From positions 248,001 through 312,000 of the forward strand of contig QXXF01000001.1 in NCBI GenBank assembly GCA_009911365.1: a DNA stretch of 64,000 nucleotides, given 5' to 3'. The DNA comes from Clostridiales bacterium. Its GTDB lineage: Bacteria > Bacillota > Clostridia > Peptostreptococcales > Anaerovoracaceae. Positions within the stretch are counted from its first letter, which is position 1. Every line of letters begins with the position of its first letter. This document shows, in pieces, positions 17,919-25,372 of this stretch. The notes under the pieces are model-generated. The model saw only the letters and a list, made by a program, of their open reading frames with translations, was not told the DNA's origin and made no database searches. The position numbers and the translations under genes were made by a program.

Positions 17919-19925
17919 TCATTTGGCCTTTATCTGGAACGCCTTGGTGTATTTCCCATAAATCTTCTTGCCTTTCATGGTTTTGTAATTTCTCACTTTA
18001 TAATAGTAAGTTTTGCCTGATTTCACGTCTGTGTCTGTGAAGGCAGTCTTTACGGTGATTTTGGCTTTGTAGTAGCCTTTATTCTTTTTCGTGGATTTGT
18101 ATACCACGTATTTTGTTGCGCCTGAAACCGGATTCCACTTTACAGTGACTTTGCCTTTTCCCGCTTTGACCTTTGCTTTCACAGGGGCAGGAATGGGCTT
18201 CACTGACTTTATAGTGGAATATCTACCATAGACTTTCTTGTTGCCAATAGTTCTGTAAGTTCTGACTTTGTAAGCATATTTCTGGCCTGTGGCAAGTTTT
18301 TTGTCCACATAGCCCTGTTTCTTCGTGTCCGCGATAGCTTTGAAGTTTTTGTTTTCCGCTGTGCGGCGGTACACCCTGTATCCGTCCGCTTTTTTATCCT
18401 TTGACCAGGACAGCTTTATGCTATCGTGCCCAGTGGAGGCCGCTTTCATGGAGATCTTAGAAAATACTGGGTCCACTTTGACCTGGCATGTGGCTTTTGC
18501 GCCGGATCCGTCTTTTGCCGTAGCTGTAATGACAGCGTTTCCAGCGCATATCGCTTTGATTGTGCCAGTTTCCCCGACAGTCGCTATCTTTGCGTCAGAG
18601 GTTGTCCATTCTATGGCTTTATTAGTTGTCCCCTCTGGTGCGACGCTGGCTTGGAGCATGTACGAGGCATCCTCTTCCAGGGTGACGCGATTGGCGTTCA
18701 ATGTGATTTTTTTAGCTTTGATCGGTTTCTCTGCAATTGGATCTTCCACAATTGGATTCACTGTAATTTCACATGCGGCACTGATACCCGATCCGTCCTG
18801 GGCCGTAGCCGTGATAGTCGCTTTACCCGGATTCACAGCTGTAATCGTTCCACTGCCGCTTACTTTTGCCACCGATTCATCGCTGCTTGTCCACGTCACG
18901 TTTTTGTCAGTGGCGTTTTCCGGGAGCACCGTGGCTGTCAAGCCCTTTGTTTCCCCTGGTTTCAACTGCGCGGTGCTGTCGCCGAGGGTGATTTCTTCGG
19001 TTAAGATCGGAACCACTGTCACCTGGCACGCGGCACTGATATCCGACCCGTCCTGGGCCATAGCCGTGATAGTCGCTTTACCCGGGTTCACAGCTGTAAT
19101 CGTTCCACCGCCGCTTACTTTGGCGACCGATTCATCGCTGCTTGTCCACGTCATGTTTTTGTCAGTGGCGTTTTCCGGGAGCACCGTGGCTGTCAGGTCC
19201 TTTGTTTCTCCTGGTTTCAACTGCGCAGTGCTGTCACCGAAGGTGATTTCTTCCACCAAGATCGGTGCAGTGGTGAAGGTGAAATAGATGTCCTTGTCCA
19301 GCGCATCTCTTCCTGATGATAGTCCAGAAGTCAGGGCCAGCTTGTACGTTTCATTTGCGTTTAACGTATTTGGTGCGATTTTCACAATCACGTCAACCGC
19401 TCTGCTGGGGCCTCCCCCTGTTCCGCCGCCGCTTCCTGAGTGCGGGGTGAAGATCATGCTGATGATTCTAGGCTGGCTTCCACCAGAAGCGTTGAGAACC
19501 TTGACGTGATCCGCAACACCAGTCTTGAAAGCGCAATCTGGAATCTCCGCTCCTTTTATAAATCCCTTTCCTTCATCGTCACTCAGATTGTTCATTCCGC
19601 CGCCGCCGATGGAGAAGACAAATTCCACTTCTGCTCTAGTGTCTGGAGCGTCCATGATATAGTTGTCGAACCACTCGGTTTTGCTGGTATCTGTTTTAAT
19701 ATCCCACCGACTGGCGTACTCGTTGTCGTCACCAAACACAGCGGGAAATGTTTCTTCCAGATCCCCACAATTAAGCATGTAGATTCTGGTGCTGGTAGTT
19801 CCCTGCTGCAGGCCTGTGTAATCCTCTAGGCTTTGTTCCTCTGCCGCAAATGCCATTCCTGGCAAAACGCTGATTGCCATAAGTAAGGATATGGCAATAG
19901 CCAGAACGCGTTTGTTCCTCATCAT
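17919..19925 (-). CDS. Secreted protein: GMNN domain, three Big_2, two Fn3 domains
   Basis: 668 residues: signal peptide ending VLPGMAFAA; the cluster-specific domain with SIGGGGMNNLSDDEGKG (about 95-220); three Big_2 Ig-like domains, the first two nearly identical and encoded by a 255-bp tandem duplication; and two Fn3-like domains (YAYKVRTYRTIGNKKVYG, YYYKVRNYKTMKGKKIYG) at the C-terminus. It is first in the surface-protein run and directly follows the structured leader at 20132-20345. Either of two adjacent ATGs (19925, 19922) fits the ribosome site GGAGG. Confidence 0.83.
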   Translation of the reverse strand: MMRNKRVLAIAISLLMAISVLPGMAFAAEEQSLEDYTGLQQGTTSTRIYMLNCGDLEETFPAVFGDDNEYASRWDIKTDTSKTEWFDNYIMDAPDTRAEVEFVFSIGGGGMNNLSDDEGKGFIKGAEIPDCAFKTGVADHVKVLNASGGSQPRIISMIFTPHSGSGGGTGGGPSRAVDVIVKIAPNTLNANETYKLALTSGLSSGRDALDKDIYFTFTTAPILVEEITFGDSTAQLKPGETKDLTATVLPENATDKNMTWTSSDESVAKVSGGGTITAVNPGKATITAMAQDGSDISAACQVTVVPILTEEITLGDSTAQLKPGETKGLTATVLPENATDKNVTWTSSDESVAKVSGSGTITAVNPGKATITATAQDGSGISAACEITVNPIVEDPIAEKPIKAKKITLNANRVTLEEDASYMLQASVAPEGTTNKAIEWTTSDAKIATVGETGTIKAICAGNAVITATAKDGSGAKATCQVKVDPVFSKISMKAASTGHDSIKLSWSKDKKADGYRVYRRTAENKNFKAIADTKKQGYVDKKLATGQKYAYKVRTYRTIGNKKVYGRYSTIKSVKPIPAPVKAKVKAGKGKVTVKWNPVSGATKYVVYKSTKKNKGYYKAKITVKTAFTDTDVKSGKTYYYKVRNYKTMKGKKIYGKYTKAFQIKAK
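18781..19271. repeat. 255-bp tandem duplication inside the surface-protein gene
   Basis: The segment starting CTGATACCCGATCC at 18781 recurs from 19036 with only scattered substitutions. The period of 255 bases is 85 codons, one Big_2 domain, so the reading frame is kept. This looks like a recent domain duplication. Confidence 0.8.
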
Positions 19926-20131
19926 TTCTTGTTTCCTCCGTCATAGTTCTTTTTGTCTGATTGATCATCGGCCCGCAAACGTTTGTTTGATTCGCATGGC
20001 TCTTGATTCGTGTGACCTGCGTTTTTGTGCATGAACGCAGGAAACGGTTCATTGTCACAAAGGATTGTTCTTTGCTGAACTTCACCAAGGGATCCTAGCA
20101 TAAAAAACAAGGAACCCATACTAAAAATAAA

Positions 20132-20156
20132 ACTCTTTCTTTGATACAGAAAGAGT
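20132..20156 (-). terminator. Attenuator-like terminator in the surface-operon leader
   Basis: A perfect 9-bp stem (ACTCTTTCT / AGAAAGAGT) with a 7-base loop is followed on the minus strand by TTTATTTTTAG. It lies about 200 bases before the start of the gene at 19925 with no coding gene immediately upstream, so it ends a leader transcript rather than an mRNA. Confidence 0.6.
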
Positions 20157-20345
20157 GGTTTATTTTTTGTACACCATTCCTTTCCAAAATGCGGGAGGCA
20201 AAGCCGTTTCCAGCGTTACCCATCGACGCTCGGCCATTGGTTTGGACTGGATTCTTAATGGAATCCAAGTTGTCTTGCCTTTAGGCCTTTGCGTTCGGAA
20301 CCGTTTTTATTCTGTTGTCGCAGCAGTTCAAAATTTTCCTACTTA
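20157..20345 (-). promoter_or_regulatory. Structured leader RNA candidate (riboswitch-like, class unassigned)
   Basis: Read on the minus strand, this ~190-base stretch is non-coding and rich in complementary segments: TGGATTC/GAATCCA hairpin, GCGT/ACGC hairpin, and GCAAAG pairing with CTTTGC across the whole element. It also carries purine-rich conserved-looking strings (GAACGCAAAGGCCTAA; GATGGGTAAC). It is followed at once by an intrinsic terminator and then, after 200 bases, by the first surface-protein gene. That order (folded domain, terminator, gene) is typical of transcription-attenuating riboswitches. Fragments recall c-di-GMP-I aptamers, which often control clostridial surface genes, but the GGCAAACC element is missing, so the class is not assigned. 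Confidence 0.4.
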
Positions 20346-20520
20346 CTTGTCTATATTGTAGTACAGATTCCTTTTTCTGGCAAGTTTTTTTCTTGTGTTT
20401 TTGTGACAGTCTTGCTATTTTTCGCTGCTTGTTTTGCTATAGTTTTTTAATGAACTGTAAACTTTAGGAAGGGAAATCGGGCTTTCCCATTTGTCGTTAC
20501 GCCATACGTTTCCCTTAAAA

Positions 20521-20627
20521 TAGCATTCAATATGCCGCGGCCTTCCTTTGACTCCTCAATCCCAGGACGCAATTCAATGAACGCTTCCTTGCGGCAACGC
20601 CGTATCAATCGGCTGCGTCCATTATAA
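20521..20627. repeat. Dispersed ~93-bp repeat, copy A
   Basis: It shares the core CCGCGGCCTTCCT, then a short variable part, then GCAATTCAATGAACGCTTCC and GCGGCAACGCCG with the tandem copies at 33084-33310. No gene reading through it is credible. Confidence 0.7.
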
Positions 20628-20722
20628 CTCAATCCGCTTTTTTCTGTTAGCACACCAATATTTTTTAAATTTTATGGAATTCCTGAATTGGACCAGTATG
20701 TTTCAGACAGCCTCAGAAATGA

Positions 20723-20746
20723 AAAAGAGCCGTAAGCGGCTCTTTT
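20723..20746. terminator. Bidirectional intrinsic terminator
   Basis: AAAAGAGCCG and CGGCTCTTTT form a perfect 10-bp stem with a TAAG loop and T-runs on both strands. On the minus strand it would stop transcripts coming from the 21.4-kb gene and shield the surface-operon leader from read-through. Confidence 0.7.
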
Positions 20747-20793
20747 ATTGGTCGATTGGCGGTATTGTTTTGTAGGAGGCTTTTCTCCCGGAG

Positions 20794-20965
20794 TTATGCT
20801 TCCATGGCGGCTTTGATTTCCAGGATTTTGCCTGGTGGTGCTTCTGTCAACTCGTGGATTTTTCGTTCCGCTCTTTTCTCGCTGAACAGCAGGAGGAACA
20901 TGCCATCCTTGAATTCCCGGTTGGTTTTCAGCGTCCGGTCCGCTGGGATAAATTTATGTGTTCAA
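20794..20965 (-). pseudogene. Remnant of an Rpn-like nuclease/transposase gene
   Basis: The minus strand reads, without an upstream start codon, a ~56-residue peptide containing LKTNREFKDGMFLLLFSEKR and ending EIKAAMEA-stop. The RxFKDxxFxxLFxEK pattern resembles the N-terminal region of Rpn/PD-(D/E)XK transposase-like proteins. It is preceded by an in-frame stop and has no ribosome site, so it is most likely a decayed fragment. Identity is weak because only a short motif supports it. Confidence 0.35.
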
Positions 20966-21003
20966 CTATTTCTGCGTCATTGATAGCAAAGCAAAAAAGA
21001 GAA

Positions 21004-21211
21004 AGTGTGTATAAATCGACTAAAATCGCTGATTTATACACACTCTGATCTGCATTTTTCCATGTTTTTAGGTCGAAATTGGATATTTAGGCCCGTTTTG
21101 CTTCTTAATCCTCTAATTATTTACATATTTTTGATATTTTTTGAATTTTTCCAGTGGATATCCCGTAGAAAGTGTGTATAAATCGCAAAAAAACTTTAAT
21201 TTATACACACT
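21004..21211. repeat. Composite inverted-repeat element 1 (DnaA-box-like arms)
   Basis: Two hairpin-type inverted repeats bound the element: 21004-21044 with perfect 14-base arms (AGTGTGTATAAATC / GATTTATACACACT) and 21171-21211 with perfect 13-base arms. Between them lie ~126 A/T-rich bases without an ORF. Each arm contains TTATACACA or its complement, which fits the DnaA box TTATNCACA. Confidence 0.8.
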
Positions 21212-21219
21212 TGGGAGAA

Positions 21220-21300
21220 CGCAAGTAAATTCCGAAACTCCCCAAGGCTCCGATGGGGGGCGCAAGTAAATGCCAGAGCTCCCCAAGGCTCCGAACGGAG
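21220..21300. repeat. Two tandem ~40-bp direct repeats
   Basis: CGCAAGTAAATTCC... at 21220-21260 and CGCAAGTAAATGCC... at 21261-21300 share the block CTCCCCAAGGCTCCGA. They lie between composite element 1 and the stop of the B3/4 gene. No function is visible. Confidence 0.7.
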
Positions 21301-21362
21301 TCAAACAAGTCCATGAAGCGCCAAACCGCAAGATCGAACGCACCTAGGCTCGCAAGGGCCAA

Positions 21363-22079
21363 TCACAGCTCCACTTCTTTGTTTCCCAGGTTCAAATACT
21401 GGATCTCCGCGCTTCCGCCCAGGAATTTCACCGTCAGGTCAGCCAGATTCTCAGCAGCGGCCCTCAGATCTTCGCCGCGCTCCGGATCCACGGATTCTAT
21501 AATCAGGAAGGCGTTTTTCGTGCCCTCTGTCAGCATGGTACGCTGCCCGTCCCGCCAGTTCCAGCAGCGGCACACCGCTCCTTCCGCGTCTTTGTAAATG
21601 ATTTCGCCTGGCAGAGCATCATCGTTTTCTTCATCACCCAGGGCAAGGAAAGCTTCTCCGCCCTCTGCCTTTGTCAACAGAAGATCACCGCAGAAAGTAT
21701 CCAGATCTTCACCGCCGCAAGGCAGTCCATAAGTCAGGGAAACCGTATTATAAATATCCACCAGCGGGTTGATGGCGCCCACTGCCTTGCCTTTTTGCAC
21801 CCGCTTTAAAAGGGCCTCAATAGAACATCTAGCACCCTTCTTTGTTTTAAATTTCCGAAAGGCTTCCCGCCACACGGCCACGGCCTGGTTTTCGCTGATA
21901 GGGTCCTTTATAATGAATTTCTTCGCCGCCTCGTTGCTCTTTTCCAACATCTCGGTCAGTTCAGGCCGCACCGGCTTTGCCGTCTCTTCTGTGTTGTCAA
22001 TCCCTTTTGCCAGGATGATGGCGATTTCCGCCTCTGGGAACAGTTCCCAGAAATCATCCCTGATGATAAACTTTGCCAT
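21363..22079 (-). CDS. B3/B4 tRNA-binding-domain protein (stand-alone PheT-like domain)
   Basis: 238 residues matching the B3/4 domain found in the beta subunit of phenylalanyl-tRNA synthetase and in many stand-alone bacterial proteins. Recognisable segments are VWREAFRKFKTKKGARCSIEALLKR near residue 70, INPLVDIYNTVSLTYGLPCGGEDLD, and CRCWNWRDGQRTMLTEGTKNAFLIIE near residue 175. In PheT this domain takes part in editing mischarged tRNA; for stand-alone copies an aminoacyl-tRNA or D-amino-acid related editing role is a guess. The ribosome site AAAGGAGG precedes ATG 22079 and a good promoter lies at 22216-22244. Confidence 0.85.
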   Translation of the reverse strand: MAKFIIRDDFWELFPEAEIAIILAKGIDNTEETAKPVRPELTEMLEKSNEAAKKFIIKDPISENQAVAVWREAFRKFKTKKGARCSIEALLKRVQKGKAVGAINPLVDIYNTVSLTYGLPCGGEDLDTFCGDLLLTKAEGGEAFLALGDEENDDALPGEIIYKDAEGAVCRCWNWRDGQRTMLTEGTKNAFLIIESVDPERGEDLRAAAENLADLTVKFLGGSAEIQYLNLGNKEVEL

Positions 22080-22215
22080 AATCGTTTCCTCCTTTGTTTT
22101 CTAAGCAGTTTTAAGACTGCCTTTTCCTCGGACGCATCTGCGAATCGCTTTCTGCCAAAGCGCGCCTGTTTTGTGTCACGCATCCATATTTTTCAAATGT
22201 GTTTCACTTCCATAT

Positions 22216-22244
22216 AGTATACGGGAATCTCAAGAAAATCGCAA
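22216..22244 (-). promoter_or_regulatory. Sigma-A-type promoter for the B3/4 gene
   Basis: Minus strand TTGCGA (22244-22239), 17-base spacer, TATACT (22221-22216). Spacing and hexamers fit the vegetative consensus; it is about 135 bases before the start at 22079. Confidence 0.55.
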
Positions 22245-22252
22245 CCGCCCGA

Positions 22253-22822
22253 TCAGGACGTGAAACCAAAGTATAAACGGATGCCTCGATAAATGCCTCT
22301 GGCAAAGCTCTGCGGATCGTTGGTCATCAGATAAACATCGTTTAGATTGGTCAGGTATCCCATTTCCACCAGCACCGAAGGCATGGACGTGGCCCGCAGC
22401 ACATAAAGACCTGGCCGCACGAAAACACCTCGATTGGCAAGGCCGGTCATGTCGTGGAGTCCTTCTAGGATCCTGGCTCCCAGCTGGTAGGCTGGGGTGG
22501 TTTCACTGTACACATAGGCTTCGCTGCCGCTGGCCGCTGTGTTGGTGCTGGCATTGCAGTGCAGGCTGATAAAGTAGTCCGCGCCCCAGGTGTTGGCCGC
22601 GTAAACTCTGGCCTGCAGACTGGTAGCGTTGCTGGTTCCCAGTTGTTCATCCGGGGAATTCCTGGAAAGTCGTACGTCAAACTCCGGATCCGCCCGCAAA
22701 AGCGCTGCTAGGCGCACGCCGATGTCATAGGTGATGTCCTGCTCTCGGACCCCGTTTGCCTCCGCGCCGGCGTTAGGGTTGCTCGGATTGTGCCCCTGGT
22801 CAATAAATATTTTGATCGCCAT
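22253..22822 (-). CDS. N-acetylmuramoyl-L-alanine amidase (Amidase_3)
   Basis: 189 residues forming a bare Amidase_3 catalytic domain. Zinc/catalytic motifs are visible: FIDQGHNPSNPNAGAEANG (first His, then Glu), FISLHCNAS (second His) and VLVEMGYLTN (catalytic Glu). It cleaves the bond between N-acetylmuramic acid and L-alanine in peptidoglycan. There is no signal peptide in the chosen form; the start at 22822 (MAIKIFIDQGH) has a strong AAGGAGG site, whereas the longer in-frame extension lacks one. Without a signal peptide it could act inside the cell on recycled wall fragments, during lysis, or be exported by another route. Confidence 0.88.
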   Translation of the reverse strand: MAIKIFIDQGHNPSNPNAGAEANGVREQDITYDIGVRLAALLRADPEFDVRLSRNSPDEQLGTSNATSLQARVYAANTWGADYFISLHCNASTNTAASGSEAYVYSETTPAYQLGARILEGLHDMTGLANRGVFVRPGLYVLRATSMPSVLVEMGYLTNLNDVYLMTNDPQSFARGIYRGIRLYFGFTS

Positions 22823-22964
22823 AGCAAATTCCTCCTTCATATATACGCATTCAGTATATGCGAAGGAATTCGGCTTTGTTACCAAAAGCACTGATCAGTC
22901 CTTACTCGTGGTCCACGGCTGGACACCTCGCCCATAGCCTTTCCGGCCTGTCCAGCGCCAAATT

Positions 22965-23516
22965 CTAAAGCCCGGCCAGCCTGTCCAGCCGCTCCAGATG
23001 ATCCAGTTGTTCCAACCCTTCTAATCGTTCCAGCAGCCGCTCCACTGGCGGCTCTGGCTCCAAGCATCCGGTGCATTTTGTAGGCGTTCTGTTGAGGATA
23101 TCGTTGAGCACTGGCTGCCGCGCACTATGGGGATCCGCCGCGATATCGTTCCACATCATGAGATCCACGGCTTTGTTCAGATACGCCACTTGGCTGCGCC
23201 CATGGGTCTTGGTGATCTCAGGCGCGCCGGCTTTTTTCAGATAACGCTCCGTATACCCTGGCGAGATTCCCATGTCTAGAAAGCTGTTCCTGATTTCCCC
23301 CACTGCGAGCCGCGCCAGTTGATCCTGATCCTCCAGCTGGATATCTGCCAGCACAAAGGAAAACCGGGTGCCGCAATTTTCCCCGATCAAAGACGGCCTT
23401 CCCTGCAAGAGCACCACATGCAGCTCCCAGCAAAACAGATCGTCCAAAGCCTCTCCATAAGGAGGTTTTTTCAGTTTAAAGAAACGCTCCAAGGGGATTG
23501 TGATTCCAAACTGCAT
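22965..23516 (-). CDS. DUF6933-like protein with leucine-rich C-terminal tail
   Basis: 183 residues. The N-terminal ~140 residues show the pattern I associate with DUF6933: LFCWELHVVLLQGRPSL, then CGTRFSFVL, GISPGYTERYLKKAG and ITKTHGRSQVAYLNKAVD. Its function is unknown. The last ~30 residues repeat a (L/V)ERL-type heptad (VERLLERLEGLEQLDHLERL), probably a short coiled coil that could mediate self-association. The gene starts 10 bases after the M18 aminopeptidase stop, with its own GGGGAG site, so it is the second gene of that unit. Confidence 0.65.
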   Translation of the reverse strand: MQFGITIPLERFFKLKKPPYGEALDDLFCWELHVVLLQGRPSLIGENCGTRFSFVLADIQLEDQDQLARLAVGEIRNSFLDMGISPGYTERYLKKAGAPEITKTHGRSQVAYLNKAVDLMMWNDIAADPHSARQPVLNDILNRTPTKCTGCLEPEPPVERLLERLEGLEQLDHLERLDRLAGL

Positions 23517-23526
23517 GTTGGCTCCC

Positions 23527-24906
23527 CTAGATCTGGCTCAAAAACGCCTTATACGCCCGATAAGCTTCGTACACGTCGGCTTTGGACACCACTTCCCACG
23601 GGGCATGCATGTTCATCACTGGAACTCCTGCGTCAATGACATTCATGGTATAGTTTCCCATGATATAGGCGATGGTTCCACCGCCGCCCTGGTCCACTTT
23701 GCCCAGCTCCGCGGTCTGGTAATTGATCTTTCCATCGTCCAAGATCCGTCTCAGCTCTGCCATGTATTCTGGGTTCGCGTCATTGCAGCCGCTCTTGCCT
23801 CTGGCTCCCGTGTACTTGTTGAACACAATGCCCTTTCCAAGATAGGCGGCGTTTTTCTTTTCACTGACGCTCACATACAGAGGGTCCACTCCCGCGCTCA
23901 CGTCACTGGAAAGCATCTTCGTATTGGTCAGCGCCCTTCTTGTCTTTAGCAGAGATTCTTCTCCCATGCGGGCCATGACTTCGGCAATCGTGTTTTCCAT
24001 GAACAAAGACTGCGCACCGGTGGCCCCAACGCTGCCGATCTCTTCTTTGTCTACCAGGAAACAGCAGTTGGTGTACTGGCAGTCTTCCACCTCCAGGATC
24101 GCGGCCAAACTGGTATAGGCGCATACTCTGTCATCGTGTCCGTAGCCCATGACCATGCTGCGGTCCAGCCCGCAGTCTCTGGCTTTTCCGCTGGGAACCA
24201 CTTCGATTTCCGCGCTTAGGAAATCCTCTGGCTCAATGCCGTAGGTGTCCTTTAAAATTCGCAGGATATTGGCCTTGACCCCATCCTTTTCTTTGTCTTT
24301 GAGAGGGATGCTGCCAATGGTCACATCCAGATTTTCCCCTTCGATCACTTTTCTCCCATCCTTTTTCAGTTGATCCGCAGCTAAATGGATCAGCAGGTCG
24401 CTGATAAAGAAAATCGGATCCTCCTCTTTCTCACCGATCACCAGATCGATCTTGGTGCCATCCTTTTTGATGACCACCCCGTGGAGGGACAGAGGCATGG
24501 TCACCCATTGATACTTTTTGATGCCCCCATAATAGTGGGTGTCAAAAAGAGCGAATCCTTCACCTTCGTAAAGAGGATTCTGTTTCAAATCCAGCCGGGG
24601 CGAGTCAATATGCGCGCCTAATACGCGGAGGCCCTCTTCAAGGGGCTTTTTTCCGATGACAAAAAGGGCGATATTTTTGTTCATGTTCAGGGCGTAAACT
24701 TTGTCACCAGCTTTTAGTGGCTGACCCGCTTTGATGATCTCGTCCAAGTCGCAAAATCCCTTTTCTTTTGCCATGGCAAGGGCCAGCTGGACGCAGGCCC
24801 GTTCTGTCTTTCCCTTTGTGAGGAAATCCTTGTAGCCTTCGCTGAAATCCATGACTTCTTTTATTTCTTTTTCATTATATTTTTTCCATGCGTTTTCACT
24901 GTACAT
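23527..24906 (-). CDS. M18 family aminopeptidase
   Basis: 459 residues, the usual length for bacterial M18 (aspartyl aminopeptidase/aminopeptidase I) enzymes, which form large cytosolic dodecamers with two metal ions and remove N-terminal residues from peptides. Metal-site motifs are visible: LGAHIDSPRLDLKQNPLYE (His-x-Asp), VDKEEIGSVGATGA (Glu-Glu), and near the C-terminus VMNMHAPWEVVSKAD (His), plus MVMGYGHDDRVCAYTS (Asp). In a peptide fermenter it supplies free amino acids. An in-frame extension of 33 codons is unlikely; the start at 24906 has AAAGGAG upstream. Confidence 0.92.
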   Translation of the reverse strand: MYSENAWKKYNEKEIKEVMDFSEGYKDFLTKGKTERACVQLALAMAKEKGFCDLDEIIKAGQPLKAGDKVYALNMNKNIALFVIGKKPLEEGLRVLGAHIDSPRLDLKQNPLYEGEGFALFDTHYYGGIKKYQWVTMPLSLHGVVIKKDGTKIDLVIGEKEEDPIFFISDLLIHLAADQLKKDGRKVIEGENLDVTIGSIPLKDKEKDGVKANILRILKDTYGIEPEDFLSAEIEVVPSGKARDCGLDRSMVMGYGHDDRVCAYTSLAAILEVEDCQYTNCCFLVDKEEIGSVGATGAQSLFMENTIAEVMARMGEESLLKTRRALTNTKMLSSDVSAGVDPLYVSVSEKKNAAYLGKGIVFNKYTGARGKSGCNDANPEYMAELRRILDDGKINYQTAELGKVDQGGGGTIAYIMGNYTMNVIDAGVPVMNMHAPWEVVSKADVYEAYRAYKAFLSQI

Positions 24907-25005
24907 CTTTTTTGCGTCTCCTTTTCTTGTTAGGATATGCGGAAAAGGAAAATCCCATACAAGGGGATTCCTTCGTCTTTCCCAATGCTTTACAGTATAC
25001 GCCAA

Positions 25006-25035
25006 AATGTTCCGGCCCGCAAGTGCCGGAACATT
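25006..25035 (-). terminator. Hairpin after the SPFH/RHH gene pair
   Basis: AATGTTCCGG and CCGGAACATT form a perfect 10-bp stem around a 10-base loop. The T-run after it on the minus strand is short (TTTT within the arm end), so termination may be partial. A TTGCGG-17-TATACT promoter candidate for the aminopeptidase overlaps it. Confidence 0.5.
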
Positions 25036-25105
25036 CCCCCATGACGTTTCTATGATCTTTTCTATGGCATGCGGGGATCCGCTTTCCCGGTCTATACCCG
25101 CAATT

Positions 25106-25360
25106 TTATTTATGTCTACGTTTCTTTACACACTCTGCCAGGAGATATTCGATCTGCCCGTTGATAGAGCGGAAGTCTTCTTCCGCCCAGCGTGCGATCT
25201 CGTCCCAAAGAGTCGGAGCGATCCGCAGTAGGATCTGCTTTTTCTTTTTTTCAGACTCCTTTAGCTTTTTTTCCCGGTCTTTGATTTCTTTTTCCATGGC
25301 CTCCAGCTCTTCCAGCTTCTGTTGGAGCTGCTGCTGCCTTTTGTCCAGATCTTCATTCAT
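25106..25360 (-). CDS. Small coiled-coil plus ribbon-helix-helix-like protein
   Basis: 84 residues. Residues 1-42 are a highly charged coiled coil (LQQKLEELEAMEKEIKDREK). Residues 43-84 (ILLRIAPTLWDEIARWAEED to QIEYLLAECVKKRR) look like an Arc/MetJ-type ribbon-helix-helix motif, in which a short beta strand binds DNA as part of a dimer. Here the pattern may instead serve dimerisation or partner binding. It begins 12 bases after the SPFH-protein stop, so the two are co-transcribed; small RHH proteins beside SPFH genes are common in Clostridia as far as I recall. Confidence 0.7.
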   Translation of the reverse strand: MNEDLDKRQQQLQQKLEELEAMEKEIKDREKKLKESEKKKKQILLRIAPTLWDEIARWAEEDFRSINGQIEYLLAECVKKRRHK

Positions 25361-25372
25361 CGATCTATACCT

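Noticed and set aside
11163-19925. LPXTG sortase signals in the secreted proteins
   Set aside because: None is visible at the C-termini; all four end without a hydrophobic helix, three of them after lysine-rich Fn3 domains.
19771-20119. Overlapping minus-strand ORFs of 105 and 65 codons upstream of the surface gene
   Set aside because: They run into the surface gene in another frame, lack ribosome sites and occupy the leader region.
20157-20345. Assignment of the leader as a c-di-GMP-I riboswitch
   Set aside because: Some strings agree but the conserved GGCAAACC part and the tetraloop/receptor order are not found, so only an unassigned structured leader is reported.
20447-20653. Small ORF over repeat copy A encoding RCRKEAFIELRPGI
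   Set aside because: The peptide pattern recurs only because the DNA repeat recurs; frames and ends differ between copies and there is no ribosome site.
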